Source: Bacteroidales bacterium (lineage in GTDB: Bacteria > Bacteroidota > Bacteroidia > Bacteroidales > UBA932). Taken from it: a stretch of DNA of 64,000 bases. The position numbers and the translations under genes were made by a program. The stretch is taken from the NCBI GenBank assembly GCA_017617715.1, contig JAFZVQ010000034.1, forward strand, positions 1 through 64,000. The letters run 5' to 3'. The notes beneath the pieces are model-generated. The model ran no database searches. It was not told where the DNA came from and saw only the letters and a program-made list of their open reading frames with translations. How positions within the stretch are numbered: position 1 is the first letter of the stretch; each line of letters opens with the position of its first letter. Positions 26,850-36,196 of the stretch are shown here, one piece after another.

Positions 26850-27461
26850 ATGGCGCGTAGCGTACAGTTGTTGGGTTGTTTGCAGCCGGGCCGTCTGGAG
26901 GCCGGGTGCGACGAGGCGGGCAGGGGCCCTCTCGCCGGCCCCGTGTATGCCGCCGCCGTGATCCTGCCCCCCGGCTTCAGCCACCCGCTGCTCAACGATT
27001 CCAAGCAGATGACCCGCAAGGCACGCGAGGCCCTTCGCCCCGTCATCGAGAGCGAGGCGGTGGCATGGGCGGTGGTGGCCGTGGAGGCGGAAGAAATCGA
27101 CCGCATCAACATCCTGAACGCCAGCATCACCGGCATGCAGCGGGCGGTCCGCGCCCTTAAGACCCGTCCGGATTTCCTGCTCATCGACGGCAACCGCTTC
27201 AAGCCATTCGACGGCTTCCCTTATCAGACCGTCGTCCACGGCGACGCCACCTACGCCAGCATCGCAGCCGCCTCCGTGCTTGCCAAGACCTGGCGCGACG
27301 AAAGGATGGAAGCCCTCGACCGCCTGTATCCCGGCTACGGCTGGGCCCACAACGCCGGTTACCCCACGCCGGAGCACATTGATGCCATACGGCGCCTCGG
27401 CATGACCCCCGAGCACCGCCGCAGTTTCCACCCCAAAGAATTGGAACCAACGTTATTTTGA
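26850..27461 (+). CDS. rnhB: Ribonuclease HII
   Basis: Start at ATG 26850 (MARSVQLLG); the frame to 26814 is not needed. About 203 residues, the normal RNase HII size. The acidic active site is visible: [15 protein letters not shown] (DE pair), LNDSKQMT, a later Asp in LIDGNRF and [17 protein letters not shown]. It cuts RNA in RNA-DNA hybrids and removes misincorporated ribonucleotides. The DPP7-like gene starts 3 nt after its stop. Confidence 0.97.
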   Translation: MARSVQLLGCLQPGRLEAGCDEAGRGPLAGPVYAAAVILPPGFSHPLLNDSKQMTRKAREALRPVIESEAVAWAVVAVEAEEIDRINILNASITGMQRAVRALKTRPDFLLIDGNRFKPFDGFPYQTVVHGDATYASIAAASVLAKTWRDERMEALDRLYPGYGWAHNAGYPTPEHIDAIRRLGMTPEHRRSFHPKELEPTLF

Positions 27462-27463
27462 AT

Positions 27464-29578
27464 ATGAAAAGAACACTGCTCACCATCGCATGCGCACTGC
27501 TGCTCATGCCCGCAAGCCTCAGGGCGGACGAAGGCATGTGGCTGCTGCCGCTGCTTGAAAAAATGAACGCCGGCGCCATGCAGAACCTCGGCTGCCGTCT
27601 CACCCCGGAACAGATCTACAGCGTCAACAATTCCTCCATCAAGGACGCCATCGTCCAGTTCGGAGGCGGCTGCACGGGAGAAATCATCTCCGGCCGCGGC
27701 CTGCTCGTGACCAACCATCACTGCGGATACGGCAGCATCCAGGCCCTCTCCTCTACCGAGCACAACTACCTCGAAGACGGTTACTGGGCCGGCAGCCTCG
27801 CCGAGGAAATCCCCGTTCCCGGCCTGACCGTACGTTTCCTTCAGAGCATGACCGACGTCACCGACACCCTCGCCGCAGGAGCCAACCGCCAGGCGCTGAC
27901 CAAGGACGCGCAAGCGGCCAACCCCAACTGCCAGGTGCGCATAGTCGACTTCTACAACGGTAACGTGCAGTACCTCATCGTGTCCAAGATTTACAGGGAC
28001 GTCCGTTTCGTAGGCGCCCCTCCGGCATCTTCCGGCAAATTCGGCGGCGACACCGACAACTGGATGTGGCCCCGCCACACCTGCGACTTCTCGATGTTCC
28101 GCGTCTATGCCGGCCCCGACAACGAGCCCGCCGACTTCTCTGAGGTCAACGTTCCCTTCGTGCCCCGTCAGTTCCTCGGCGTCTCCCTGAAGGGCGTGGA
28201 GGAAGGCGACTTCGCCATGATTATGGGCTACCCGGGCCGCACCCAGCGCTTCCAGACCGCCGCCCAGCTCGAAGAGATGCTTGACAACAACAACATCCGC
28301 ATCGCAGCCCGCGGCATCCGTCAGGACATACTCTGGAAGGCCATGCGCGCCGACGAAAAAGTGGGCCTGCAGTACGCCAGCAAGTATTCCGGGTCCTCCA
28401 ACGGCTGGAAGAAATGGATAGGTGAGAAGGAAGCTTTCGAAGCCCTGGATATTATCGGGCGCGAGAAGCAGAAGGAGCAGGAACTCGAAGCCTGGATTGC
28501 CGCCGACGCAGCCCGCCAGGAAGCCTGGGGCGGCGCCATCGGACGTATCGAAGAGAGCGTCAGGGACTCCAAGCCCGTCCGTGAGGCCGCGACCCTGCTG
28601 TCCGAAAGCCTGCTGAACATAGAACTGATCACCCTGGGCGGCTACCTCCAGCGCGGCATCCGGCACGCCGAATCTACTGCTAAGTCCGATCCCGCGCACG
28701 CCAAGCCCATGGATCAGGCGATGAAGGAACTTGTCGAAGAGACCGCTTCCAGATACAAGAACTACAATGCCGACGTGGACCGCGACGTGGCCGTGGCCAT
28801 GATCGACTTCTACAAGCAGAATGTGGCCCCGCAGGACGTCATCACCATCAGCGGCATCGATTTCATGAAGACCGACACCCGCAAGTTCGTGGACCGTCTT
28901 TTCAAGAAGAGCATCTTCACCAGCCCCGAGAAGCTCGCTTCCAAGCCCATCACCGACAAGGTGCTACAGGCCGACCCTGCCGTGCAGATGTTCAACGCCG
29001 TGTTCGACAAATACATGAGCTTCTACCGGACCACTTCGGCCCGGGGCGAGAAGCTTGCGGTCGACACCAAGGCCTACGCGGCCAGCCTGCTGGAGTGGAA
29101 GAAGGGCGAACCTTCCTACCCCGACGCCAACAGCACCTGCCGCCTCACCTACGGCACCGTGAAGAGCTATGAGCCCAAGGACGGAGTGCTCTACAAGCAC
29201 TACACCACGCTGAAGGGCGTCATTGAGAAGGAAGACCCCGACAATTATGAGTTCCGCGTACCTGCCCTCCTCAAGCAGATTTACGAAAAAAAGGATTACG
29301 GCCAGTATGCCAACGCCAAGGGCGAACTGGTGACCTGCTTCCTCACGAACCTCGACATCACCGGCGGCAACTCCGGCAGCCCTGTGCTCGACGCCGACGG
29401 CAACCTGATCGGCCTTGCTTTCGACGGCAACTGGGAGGCTATGAGCAGCGACGTGATGTTCGAGCCCGAGCTTCAGCGCTGCATCTGTGTGGACATTCGT
29501 TACGTGCTTCTGATGATGGACAAGTTCGGCGGCGCCGGATACCTTCTGAATGAAATGAATCTCGTCCGTAATGAGTAA
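27464..29578 (+). CDS. S46 dipeptidyl-peptidase, DPP7-like
   Basis: Start at ATG 27464 (MKRTLLTIACALLL); the TTG at 27458 overlaps rnhB. 704 residues, the family norm, with a cleavable signal peptide ending near LRA. The triad is visible: His in VTNHHCGYG, Asp in GGDTDNWMWPRH, Ser in GGNSGSPVLD. The residue that sets P1 preference lies in FDGNWEAMSSD, where Gly marks DPP7-like enzymes (hydrophobic P1) and Arg would mark DPP11 (acidic P1). It releases dipeptides in the periplasm for amino-acid nutrition. Overlaps the mrp start by 8 nt. Confidence 0.95.
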   Translation: MKRTLLTIACALLLMPASLRADEGMWLLPLLEKMNAGAMQNLGCRLTPEQIYSVNNSSIKDAIVQFGGGCTGEIISGRGLLVTNHHCGYGSIQALSSTEHNYLEDGYWAGSLAEEIPVPGLTVRFLQSMTDVTDTLAAGANRQALTKDAQAANPNCQVRIVDFYNGNVQYLIVSKIYRDVRFVGAPPASSGKFGGDTDNWMWPRHTCDFSMFRVYAGPDNEPADFSEVNVPFVPRQFLGVSLKGVEEGDFAMIMGYPGRTQRFQTAAQLEEMLDNNNIRIAARGIRQDILWKAMRADEKVGLQYASKYSGSSNGWKKWIGEKEAFEALDIIGREKQKEQELEAWIAADAARQEAWGGAIGRIEESVRDSKPVREAATLLSESLLNIELITLGGYLQRGIRHAESTAKSDPAHAKPMDQAMKELVEETASRYKNYNADVDRDVAVAMIDFYKQNVAPQDVITISGIDFMKTDTRKFVDRLFKKSIFTSPEKLASKPITDKVLQADPAVQMFNAVFDKYMSFYRTTSARGEKLAVDTKAYAASLLEWKKGEPSYPDANSTCRLTYGTVKSYEPKDGVLYKHYTTLKGVIEKEDPDNYEFRVPALLKQIYEKKDYGQYANAKGELVTCFLTNLDITGGNSGSPVLDADGNLIGLAFDGNWEAMSSDVMFEPELQRCICVDIRYVLLMMDKFGGAGYLLNEMNLVRNE

Positions 29579-30614
29579 GGAAGAGATTCTTGAGCTCTTG
29601 CGCACCGTGCGCCATCCCGCCCGCCAGGACCGCGATATCGTGGACCTGGGGATGGTGCATTCGATTGAAGGCTCGACCGTTACGCTGGCGTTTCCCAAGC
29701 GGCGCGACCCGCTGGCGGAGTATCTGATAGGGGCCACGCGCGCCGCGCTGATCCGCGGCGGCGTGAAGGATCCCAAAGTGGAGACCGTGGTGGTGGACGA
29801 AGCGGCGCCCAGGAAGAAGGGCGTGGAGTTCGACACCGAGTGCCTGAGGCACGTGCGCCACATAATCGGCGTGGCTTCCGGCAAGGGCGGGGTGGGGAAG
29901 TCCACCGTGGCGGTGAACCTGGCCTGCGCCCTTGCGCGCCTGGGGCACCGGGTGGGCCTTGCCGACGCCGACGTCTACGGTCCTTCCGTTCCCCTGATGA
30001 CCGGCACAGAGGGGCAGCAGCCGCTGGCGGAAGAGGTTGACGGAAAGGAACTTATGGTGCCGTTGGAGAAATACGGCGTCAAGTGGATGAGCATTGGCTA
30101 CTTCGCCGAAAGGGGGCAGGCGCTGATCTGGCGCGGCCCCATGGCGAGCAACGCTTTGAAGCAGATGATTTTGCAGGTTGAGTGGGGCCTGCTGGATTTC
30201 CTTCTGGTCGATATGCCTCCGGGCACCGGCGATATCCACATCAGTCTCCTGCAGGACATTCCCATGGAGGGGGCGATACTCGTGACCACGCCCCAGGAAG
30301 TGGCGCTCGCAGACGTGGAGAAGGGGGCTAACATGTTCCGTAATAAGAATATAGACCGGCCCATCTTCGGCCTGGTGGAGAACATGGCTTGGTTTACCCC
30401 TGAGGCGCATCCCGACGAGAAGTACTACATTTTCGGCAAGGACGGCGGCGAGCGCATGGCGGAAAGCCTCGGCATCGAGCTGCTCGGCCGCATCCCGCTG
30501 GTGCAGGGCATCCGCGAGAGCGGCGACGCCGGCGAGCCCGTCGCCCTCGGCACCCGCCCCGACGCCCAGGCCTTCCTCGCCCTCGCCTCCCGCCTCGCAG
30601 AAAAACTTGGTTGA
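29571..30614 (+). CDS. Mrp/NBP35-type ATP-binding Fe-S carrier
   Basis: 347 residues. A MIP18-like domain (about 1-90) precedes a deviant Walker A P-loop GKGGVGKST, then DADVYGPSVP and LLVDMPPGTGD. It carries or assembles Fe-S clusters in the cytoplasm. The CxxC cluster motif of many Mrp proteins is not evident: the aligned stretch reads ENMAWFTPEAHPDEKYYIFG. Its ATG lies in the end of the DPP7-like gene. Confidence 0.93.
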   Translation: MSKEEILELLRTVRHPARQDRDIVDLGMVHSIEGSTVTLAFPKRRDPLAEYLIGATRAALIRGGVKDPKVETVVVDEAAPRKKGVEFDTECLRHVRHIIGVASGKGGVGKSTVAVNLACALARLGHRVGLADADVYGPSVPLMTGTEGQQPLAEEVDGKELMVPLEKYGVKWMSIGYFAERGQALIWRGPMASNALKQMILQVEWGLLDFLLVDMPPGTGDIHISLLQDIPMEGAILVTTPQEVALADVEKGANMFRNKNIDRPIFGLVENMAWFTPEAHPDEKYYIFGKDGGERMAESLGIELLGRIPLVQGIRESGDAGEPVALGTRPDAQAFLALASRLAEKLG

Positions 30615-30618
30615 TATG

Positions 30619-30742
30619 GATTCTGTGGTTCCGTCGCAAAACTTCCGCTTCGCTCCATCCCTCCCACTGCGCTACGCTTGTGGGCCCCTCCCATTCAAGT
30701 GGCCATGGGCGGCCACTGTTTTGCGACCGAAACCACAGAATC
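30619..30742. repeat. Long inverted repeat with nested hairpins
   Basis: Arms 30619-30642 and 30718-30742 are near-perfect complements (GATTCTGTGGTT...GTCGCAAAAC), apart from one substituted and one extra base. Inside lie two smaller hairpins, CCCAC...GTGGG and AGTGGCC...GGCCACT. The whole mrp-rsmA gap is this element, which looks like a REP or MITE-type repeat or an RNA-level attenuator. Confidence 0.75.
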
Positions 30743-30757
30743 TTAAACATTTTTGAT

Positions 30758-31576
30758 ATGGAAGTCAGAGCGAAAAAGGCCCTGGGGCAGCATTTCCTGA
30801 CGGATCAGTCGATAGCCCAGAGAATAGTTGGTTCTCTGGGAGAAGGCGTAAGGGACGTGCTGGAAATCGGGCCTGGGATGGGGGTGTTGACGCAGTATCT
30901 TCTGCAGAGGGAAGATATTGATTTGAAGGCGGTTGAGGTGGATGGGGAGTCGGTGGACTACCTGCTGACTCATTTCTCCGGAATACAGGGACGGTTGCTG
31001 CAGGCGGACTTTCTGCGGCTGCCGATGGAAAAGGTGTTCCCCGGTCCCTATCGTATTATCGGCAATTTCCCCTACAACATCTCCTCGCAGATTTTCTTCA
31101 AGATCCTTGACGACAAAGACAGGGTCCCGGAAGTGGTATGCATGATACAGAAGGAGGTGGCGGAACGCATAGCCGAAAAGCCAGGGAGCAAGACTTATGG
31201 CATACTGAGCGTGCTGCTGCAGGCCTGGTACGATATAGAATACTGCTTCACGGTGGGCCCGGGCGCCTTTGCCCCGCCGCCAAAGGTCCACTCCGCCGTG
31301 ATCCGTCTCACCCGCAATTCCCGCACGGAGCTTGGCTGCGACGAAAAGCTCTTCAAGCAGGTGGTCAAGACCGCCTTCAACCAGCGCCGCAAGACCCTGA
31401 GGAATGCGCTTAAACAGCTCCTGAAGGGAATACAACAAACCGACCCGGTTGAAAACAACCAGGTCGGTATCAATGCATTATTGGATCTTCGTGCCGAGCG
31501 TCTCAGCGTCGAGGACTTCATCTCCCTCACCCGCTATATCGCCGGAGAACAATTGGGGCCGGACGTAAACCAATAA
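30758..31576 (+). CDS. rsmA: 16S rRNA (adenine(1518)-N6/adenine(1519)-N6)-dimethyltransferase
   Basis: Start at ATG 30758 (MEVRAKKALGQHFL); the longer frame reads through the upstream inverted repeat. 272 residues, the normal KsgA size. SAM-binding motif I is EIGPGMGVLT and the catalytic motif is NFPYNISSQI; the C-terminal domain contains TAFNQRRKTLRNAL. It dimethylates two adenines in helix 45 of 16S rRNA during late 30S maturation. Confidence 0.97.
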   Translation: MEVRAKKALGQHFLTDQSIAQRIVGSLGEGVRDVLEIGPGMGVLTQYLLQREDIDLKAVEVDGESVDYLLTHFSGIQGRLLQADFLRLPMEKVFPGPYRIIGNFPYNISSQIFFKILDDKDRVPEVVCMIQKEVAERIAEKPGSKTYGILSVLLQAWYDIEYCFTVGPGAFAPPPKVHSAVIRLTRNSRTELGCDEKLFKQVVKTAFNQRRKTLRNALKQLLKGIQQTDPVENNQVGINALLDLRAERLSVEDFISLTRYIAGEQLGPDVNQ

Positions 31577-31600
31577 CCGTCCAGCCCCGGGGAACTTGCC

Positions 31601-31714
31601 GGATCCTTCGTCGGGCTTCGCCCTCCTCAGGATGACAGTAGGAGGCTTCACCTCCCGTGATTGTCATTCTGAACGAAGTGAAGTGATTGTCATTCTGAAC
31701 GAAGTGAAGAATCT
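31601..31714. repeat. Dispersed convergent-junction repeat (copy B)
   Basis: Contains GGATCCTTCGTCGGGCTTCG with CCTCAGGATGAC, then two direct units of TTGTCATTCTGAACGAAGTG, the last ending AAGAATCT. The left and right units are in opposite orientation and can pair as a long hairpin between rsmA (+) and the vWA gene (-). Confidence 0.85.
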
Positions 31715-31722
31715 CTACAAGG

Positions 31723-33234
31723 TTACTGTATTTGTTCGGCTTTTTCTACGAGCTTGAGCATGCCGGGGCGGAGCTTCAGCGGGTCGACGCCATCGGTGGG
31801 GGCGCTGGCGCTGCCGACGAGCTCCTTGACCATGGCGTAGTCGGCGGAGCCCTTGAACTTGGAGCCTCTCAGTATCATGGCGTAGGCTGCGAGACCGGCG
31901 GCGAAGTTGAACTCCGGACCGGTTTTCGTGACGCCTTCGTAGTATTTGCCGATTTCAAGGTGCAGCAGGCGGCTTTCCTCGCCGAGCGCTTTCTTGTAGC
32001 GCACATCGAATGAGGCTGCGGTGGCGTTCTGCGTCATATCGGCAGCCGGTATGAGCTCATAGAGGGCCGTGATGGTCTGGCCTGCGCCGATTTCGCCCGC
32101 ATCCTTCTTGTCGTCGTTGAAGTCTTCGTTGTTCATCACGCGGTTCTCGTAACCGATGAGGCGGTAGCTGTCCACCCAGTCGAAGAACTTCACCTGGCAT
32201 TTGGTGTCGTTCGCAACGGAGTAGAAGCGGGAGCGTTCGTGGACGAAGACCTTCATCATCTCCTCTTCGCTGTCGATGTAGGTGTAGGTGCCGTTGCCGT
32301 GGTTGGACAGGCTCTCCATCTTGGAATCCTGGTAGTTGCCGGTGCCGAAGCCCATGATGCTCAGGTAGATTCCCTTGTCCAGGTAGCTTTCCACCATCTC
32401 CACGAGCTCGTCGGTGGAGGTGACGCCCACGTTGAAGTCGCCGTCGGTGCACATGATTATGCGGTTGTTGCCGCCTTTGATGTAGTGCTCCACCGCTTCG
32501 TCGTAGGCGAGCTTCATTGCAGCTCCGCCGGGGGTGTAGCCGCTGGCCTCCAGTTTCCTGATGGCCTTTTTGATGGTGTCCGCATCCTTGACCAGGGTGG
32601 ATTCAAGCACACGCTTGACTTCGCCGGCATAGGTGATGATGGCTATGCGGTCCGTGGGCCTCATGTAGTCTACCATGTTGCAGAGACCGGATTTCAGCAG
32701 ATCGATGCGGTCGGTGCCGGACATGGAGCCGGAAGTGTCGACAAGCAGGATGTAGTTAGCGACGGGCATGTCGGCCTCTGCCACGCTCTTGCCCTTGAGC
32801 CCGAGGCGGAGGAGCATGTGCTCTGTGTTCCAGGGGCATACGCCGATCTCAGCGTTGATGCCCACGGTCTCGCCGGCCTCCGGTTCCGGGTAGTCGAAGG
32901 TGAAGTAGTTGAGGTATTCTTCGGTACGCACGGAGTTTGCAGGGGGCAGGAAGCCTGAACCGATGCAGCGCCTCATATATGAATAGGAAGCGCCGTCGGC
33001 GTCGATCGAGAATGTGGATACGGGCTGGTCGGCCACCTTGATGAACTCGTTCTCCACGATTTTGTCGAAGTTGTCGCCGGGGATTTCCGGCTCCTGGATC
33101 CTGCCGTTCGCATCCATCTGGTACATGCCGTCAGGCATTTCCATCGGGCTGAGCAGATAGCCGTCGTAGGCGCTGCAAGATAAAATCGCGCTGATGGCCG
33201 TCAGGGCCGATGCAATTCTGATTATTCTTTTCAT
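31723..33234 (-). CDS. von Willebrand factor A domain lipoprotein (YfbK-like)
   Basis: 503 residues. Lipobox AILSC; an N-terminal domain (about 60-155, with FSIDADGASYSYMRR and RTEEYLNYF) typical of YfbK-like proteins; a vWA domain (about 165-340) with a full MIDAS motif DTSGSMSG, a Thr in GYTPGG and an Asp in MCTDGDFNVG; and a C-terminal DUF3520-like region. It should bind a metal-dependent partner at the cell envelope. No MoxR ATPase neighbour is present. Monocistronic, ending at a junction repeat. Confidence 0.93.
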   Translation of the reverse strand: MKRIIRIASALTAISAILSCSAYDGYLLSPMEMPDGMYQMDANGRIQEPEIPGDNFDKIVENEFIKVADQPVSTFSIDADGASYSYMRRCIGSGFLPPANSVRTEEYLNYFTFDYPEPEAGETVGINAEIGVCPWNTEHMLLRLGLKGKSVAEADMPVANYILLVDTSGSMSGTDRIDLLKSGLCNMVDYMRPTDRIAIITYAGEVKRVLESTLVKDADTIKKAIRKLEASGYTPGGAAMKLAYDEAVEHYIKGGNNRIIMCTDGDFNVGVTSTDELVEMVESYLDKGIYLSIMGFGTGNYQDSKMESLSNHGNGTYTYIDSEEEMMKVFVHERSRFYSVANDTKCQVKFFDWVDSYRLIGYENRVMNNEDFNDDKKDAGEIGAGQTITALYELIPAADMTQNATAASFDVRYKKALGEESRLLHLEIGKYYEGVTKTGPEFNFAAGLAAYAMILRGSKFKGSADYAMVKELVGSASAPTDGVDPLKLRPGMLKLVEKAEQIQ

Positions 33235-33349
33235 TTTTCAAGACCTTTTGCCCATTAAACCCGCAAAAATTCCCAATCTTGCATTGCATTCACAAAAATT
33301 TTTCGCATAATGTGCAAGAATTCCGCAGGGGCGGGATTTTATTAGCGAA

Positions 33350-34075
33350 ATGAAAAGAACTCTACTGCATATTCTGACGGTTCTGTCCGCGATCGCGTTC
33401 CTTCAGGCGTGCTCGGTGAAAGACGCATTTCCTGATAACGGCCCGACTTATTATCCGGACAGCAGCTATTATTCCAGCAACTACGGTGGCTACGATGCCG
33501 GCCCGGACGGAAGCTACACATCGGTAGTGACCGTAAAGAAAGATGAAGAGGGGAAGGTGTACCTCCTGCTTGCGGGCGAGCTCAGGCTCTACCCGTATGG
33601 AACCGTGCCCTACGAGCACCAGTACCGGGCCATGACTTCCGTGCGCCAGGCCGCCCAGCCTGAAAACGGACGCGCGCCTGTGACCGTGCAGTGGCTGGAG
33701 CCCATAGATGACGGCATCTTCACCACGGACACGTCGGTACAGGGCGCGGACGGCATCGACCTGAACACAAAATCCTGGATCACCACTTCCGACGACGGCT
33801 ACCTGACGCTGCACTATTCCACCCAATGGGGCAGGCACCCCGTCCACCACGATTTCTATCTCGTGGCCGGCACCGTCCCGAGTGAGCCCTACACCCTCGA
33901 GCTCCGCCACAACGCCAACGGCGACCTGCAGGAAGAAGAAGGCGAAGGCATCATCAATTTCGACATAAACACCCTTCCCGACACCGGGGAGAGCACACGG
34001 ATCATACATTTGAAATGGATTAACACCCGCGGAGAAGCAGAGGCGGCGGATTTTGGATTCAAGACTCGCAAATAA
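33350..34075 (+). CDS. NigD-like lipoprotein
   Basis: 241 residues with lipobox LQACS. The mature part is beta-rich with DDGYLTLHYSTQW and a later YTLELRHN..GD, both typical of NigD-like proteins of Bacteroidales. NigD was named as an immunity-type gene in a bacteriocin locus; most homologues have no proven role. Here it is upstream of, and overlaps by 23 nt, an ECF sigma gene, suggesting co-expression and perhaps an envelope-sensing or stress role. Confidence 0.8.
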   Translation: MKRTLLHILTVLSAIAFLQACSVKDAFPDNGPTYYPDSSYYSSNYGGYDAGPDGSYTSVVTVKKDEEGKVYLLLAGELRLYPYGTVPYEHQYRAMTSVRQAAQPENGRAPVTVQWLEPIDDGIFTTDTSVQGADGIDLNTKSWITTSDDGYLTLHYSTQWGRHPVHHDFYLVAGTVPSEPYTLELRHNANGDLQEEEGEGIINFDINTLPDTGESTRIIHLKWINTRGEAEAADFGFKTRK

Positions 34076-34610
34076 CCTGTCCGAACGGGAACTGGTCAGG
34101 CTTGTAAGCGACGGGGACGCCCGTGGCCAGCGGGAGCTGTATGACCGCTACGCCGGCTACCTGACGGCCGTGGCTTCCCGCTACCTCGCCGACGCAGATG
34201 CCGTCAAGGACCTGCTGCAGGATGCGTTCGTGCGCGTGTTCGAACGCTTCGGGAGCTTCCGCTACAGGGGCGAAGGTTCACTGAAGGCCTGGCTCACCCG
34301 GATAGTGGTCAACGACTCCCTGCACGTCCTGCGGAAGACACAGCACCTGCTTCCGGTCGAGACGCTTCCGGACGCCCCGGACGAGGATCCGGACGTGGAC
34401 CAGGTGCCGCTGGGCGTGCTGCAGGACATGATCCGGCGCCTGCCGGACGGCTACCGCACGGTCTTCAACCTCTACGTCTTCGAACAGATGAAACACAAGG
34501 AGATAGCCTCCCTGCTCGGAATAAAGGAAAACTCATCCGCGTCCCAGTTCCTGCGTGCGAAAGCGCAGCTGGCACGGGAGATAAAAGAATACAGAAAGAA
34601 CAATGGCTGA
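34053..34610 (+). CDS. ECF-type RNA polymerase sigma factor (module 1)
   Basis: 185 residues. Region 2 has LLQDAFVRVFERFGSFRY and region 4 has LPDGYRTVFNLYVFEQMKH followed by EIASLLGI, a normal ECF layout. The start is a TTG inside the end of the NigD-like gene; no ATG or GTG lies between it and SERELVRLV, where conservation begins. Overlaps the next gene by 8 nt. It should direct RNA polymerase to an envelope-stress or surface regulon and be held by the protein encoded next. Confidence 0.92.
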   Translation: MDSRLANNLSERELVRLVSDGDARGQRELYDRYAGYLTAVASRYLADADAVKDLLQDAFVRVFERFGSFRYRGEGSLKAWLTRIVVNDSLHVLRKTQHLLPVETLPDAPDEDPDVDQVPLGVLQDMIRRLPDGYRTVFNLYVFEQMKHKEIASLLGIKENSSASQFLRAKAQLAREIKEYRKNNG

Positions 34611-35883
34611 AACACAATGGAATGACAAACTGCGCCAGGCGATGGCGGACTACTCCCAGACCCCTCCCGAGGGCCTGTGGGATGCCATAGACGCCAAGGT
34701 GCACAGGAAAGCCGCCCCGGTGTTCCCGTGGTGGTGGGCCTTGGCAGGCGCGGCTGCTGCCGTGGCCGCCGTGCTGCTGCTCTGGCCCCGGACTATGGTT
34801 GAACCTGATGTGAATCAGAATATTGCCGAAGTGGTCACGCCCGCCGACACGCTTGCCGAGCCCGCTCCGGAGCAGGATGCGGTCCTTCAGGACGCGCCGC
34901 AGGAAAAGGCCCCGGTGGCGCTGGCCCCCACCCGTCCCCTGATCGCAAGGGCAAAGGCAGATGCACCCCAGGGCACTGAGCAGTCCGCTCAACTTGACTC
35001 GGGAGAGATAACCGACCCCGCCGTTCAGCCTGATTCGGAGGGCGACAAATCTACCCGGCCGGAAAAGGACGCTAAAACCGACACGACGCCCAAGCCCGAT
35101 ACCGATGTCAAGGAAGCCGTAAAACCGGACGCCGGGCAGCAGGACATCCAGATTATTTACGAAAACATCGACCACAAATCCCCGGCCACAAAGCCTCTGC
35201 TGGCACAGCTCCAGCGGCCGTCGCTGTCCATTGTCGGAGCCGGCGTCCCGGGCGGCCCCGCCACCAGCACCATCACTGAGTACGCTATGTCCGCTGTGGC
35301 AGGCACCAACGGCAGCCGCGCGTCGGCCAGCCCGATGACAGCCATCCTTTCCCGTAACAAGAGCACCACGACCACGGCCGACCACGCCATGACCTTCCGC
35401 GCCGGGCTGATGCTCGACCTGCCCGTGAGCCGCCACTTCGCCCTGGAAAGCGGCCTGCTCATGACGGTCCTGAGCTCGGTATTCACCTCCCGTACCGGCA
35501 CTGCCGAGACGGAGAGCCTGAAGAATATGCGATATGTGGGAATACCCCTGAATCTGGTCTACACCCCCTTCAGCACCAGGCATTTCTCCTGCTACCTCTC
35601 CGCAGGTCCCATGGCCGAATGCGCTGTCCGCACCGACTGGAAATCATTCGGAAAGATAGGGAACACCACCACCGGGCACGATTCCGGAGTGGAACGTATT
35701 AATGAATGGATATGGTCGCTGGGCGCAAACGCCGGAGTGCAGTGGCATCCCTACTCCAAGGGCGCCTTCTTCCTCCAGCCCGGCCTCTCCTGGCACATCC
35801 CCAAGGAAGGCCAGCAGGAATCCCTCTACACCGCCCAACCCCTCTCTCCCACCATCTCCGCCGGCTACAGGGTAATCTTCTAA
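34603..35883 (+). CDS. Anti-sigma-like protein with C-terminal outer-membrane beta-barrel-like domain (module 1)
   Basis: 426 residues. The N-terminus (1-40) is cytosolic, charged and ends near a WDAIDAKV helix; a single membrane segment follows (about 42-60, WWWALAGAAAAVAAVLLLW). Then comes an acidic/Pro-rich linker (about 65-190, with EGDKSTRPEKDAKTDTTPKP). The last 160 residues read as amphipathic beta strands with MLDLPVSRHFALESGLLM and end ISAGYRVIF, like PorT or OmpA-type barrels. No signal peptide. The gene overlaps that of its sigma factor, so an anti-sigma role is likely. The layout implies a chain spanning the whole envelope. Confidence 0.75.
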   Translation: MAETQWNDKLRQAMADYSQTPPEGLWDAIDAKVHRKAAPVFPWWWALAGAAAAVAAVLLLWPRTMVEPDVNQNIAEVVTPADTLAEPAPEQDAVLQDAPQEKAPVALAPTRPLIARAKADAPQGTEQSAQLDSGEITDPAVQPDSEGDKSTRPEKDAKTDTTPKPDTDVKEAVKPDAGQQDIQIIYENIDHKSPATKPLLAQLQRPSLSIVGAGVPGGPATSTITEYAMSAVAGTNGSRASASPMTAILSRNKSTTTTADHAMTFRAGLMLDLPVSRHFALESGLLMTVLSSVFTSRTGTAETESLKNMRYVGIPLNLVYTPFSTRHFSCYLSAGPMAECAVRTDWKSFGKIGNTTTGHDSGVERINEWIWSLGANAGVQWHPYSKGAFFLQPGLSWHIPKEGQQESLYTAQPLSPTISAGYRVIF

Positions 35884-35890
35884 GGGGGCA

Positions 35891-35990
35891 GATTCTTCGC
35901 TGCGCTCAGAATGACAGAAAGGTGTCGTTTCGACGGATCATTGTCATTCTGAACGCAGAAATTGTCATTCTGAGCGCAGCGAAGAATCTA
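35891..35990. repeat. Dispersed convergent-junction repeat (copy C)
   Basis: GATTCTTCGCTGCGCTCAG then AATGAC, a spacer, and two inverted units TTGTCATTCTGA followed by GCAGCGAAGAATCTAGA. The two orientations can form a 26-bp stem between the module-1 barrel gene (+) and tRNA-Pro (-). Confidence 0.85.
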
Positions 35991-35993
35991 GAG

Positions 35994-36067
35994 TCGGGGT
36001 GAAAAGACTCGAACTTTCGACCCTCTGGTCCCAAACCAGATGCGCTAGCCAACTGCGCCACACCCCG
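35994..36067 (-). tRNA. tRNA-Pro (anticodon TGG)
   Basis: On the minus strand the acceptor stem CGGGGTG pairs with CACCCCG, the D-arm is GCGC...GCGC, the anticodon loop TTTGGGA carries TGG, and the T-arm contains GTTCGAGTC. CCA is not encoded. 74 nt including the discriminator A. Confidence 0.95.
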
Positions 36068-36076
36068 AAGAGGGTA

Positions 36077-36106
36077 CAAAGTTACAACGCTTTCTTGAAA
36101 AAGCAA
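36077..36106 (-). promoter_or_regulatory. Promoter of tRNA-Pro
   Basis: Minus strand: -7 TAACTTTG (36084-36077) and a TTG at 36106-36104 with 19-nt spacing, about 10 nt before the tRNA 5' end. Confidence 0.65.
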
Positions 36107-36151
36107 GAAATAGCGATCTGGTTTTGCACCCGGGGCGAGGCCCGGAGGCGG

Positions 36152-36195
36152 CGAGACCGCAATAATCATCGCCTAACCATTAAAATGCGGTCTCG
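36152..36195 (-). terminator. Hairpin after envC
   Basis: CGAGACCGCA and TGCGGTCTCG form a perfect 10-bp stem with a 24-nt loop just after the envC stop. There is no long T-tract, so termination strength is uncertain. Confidence 0.5.
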
Positions 36196-36196
36196 G

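Noticed and set aside
27359..28699. 446-residue minus-strand ORF opposite the S46 peptidase
   Set aside because: Antisense shadow; the plus strand contains the complete peptidase triad.
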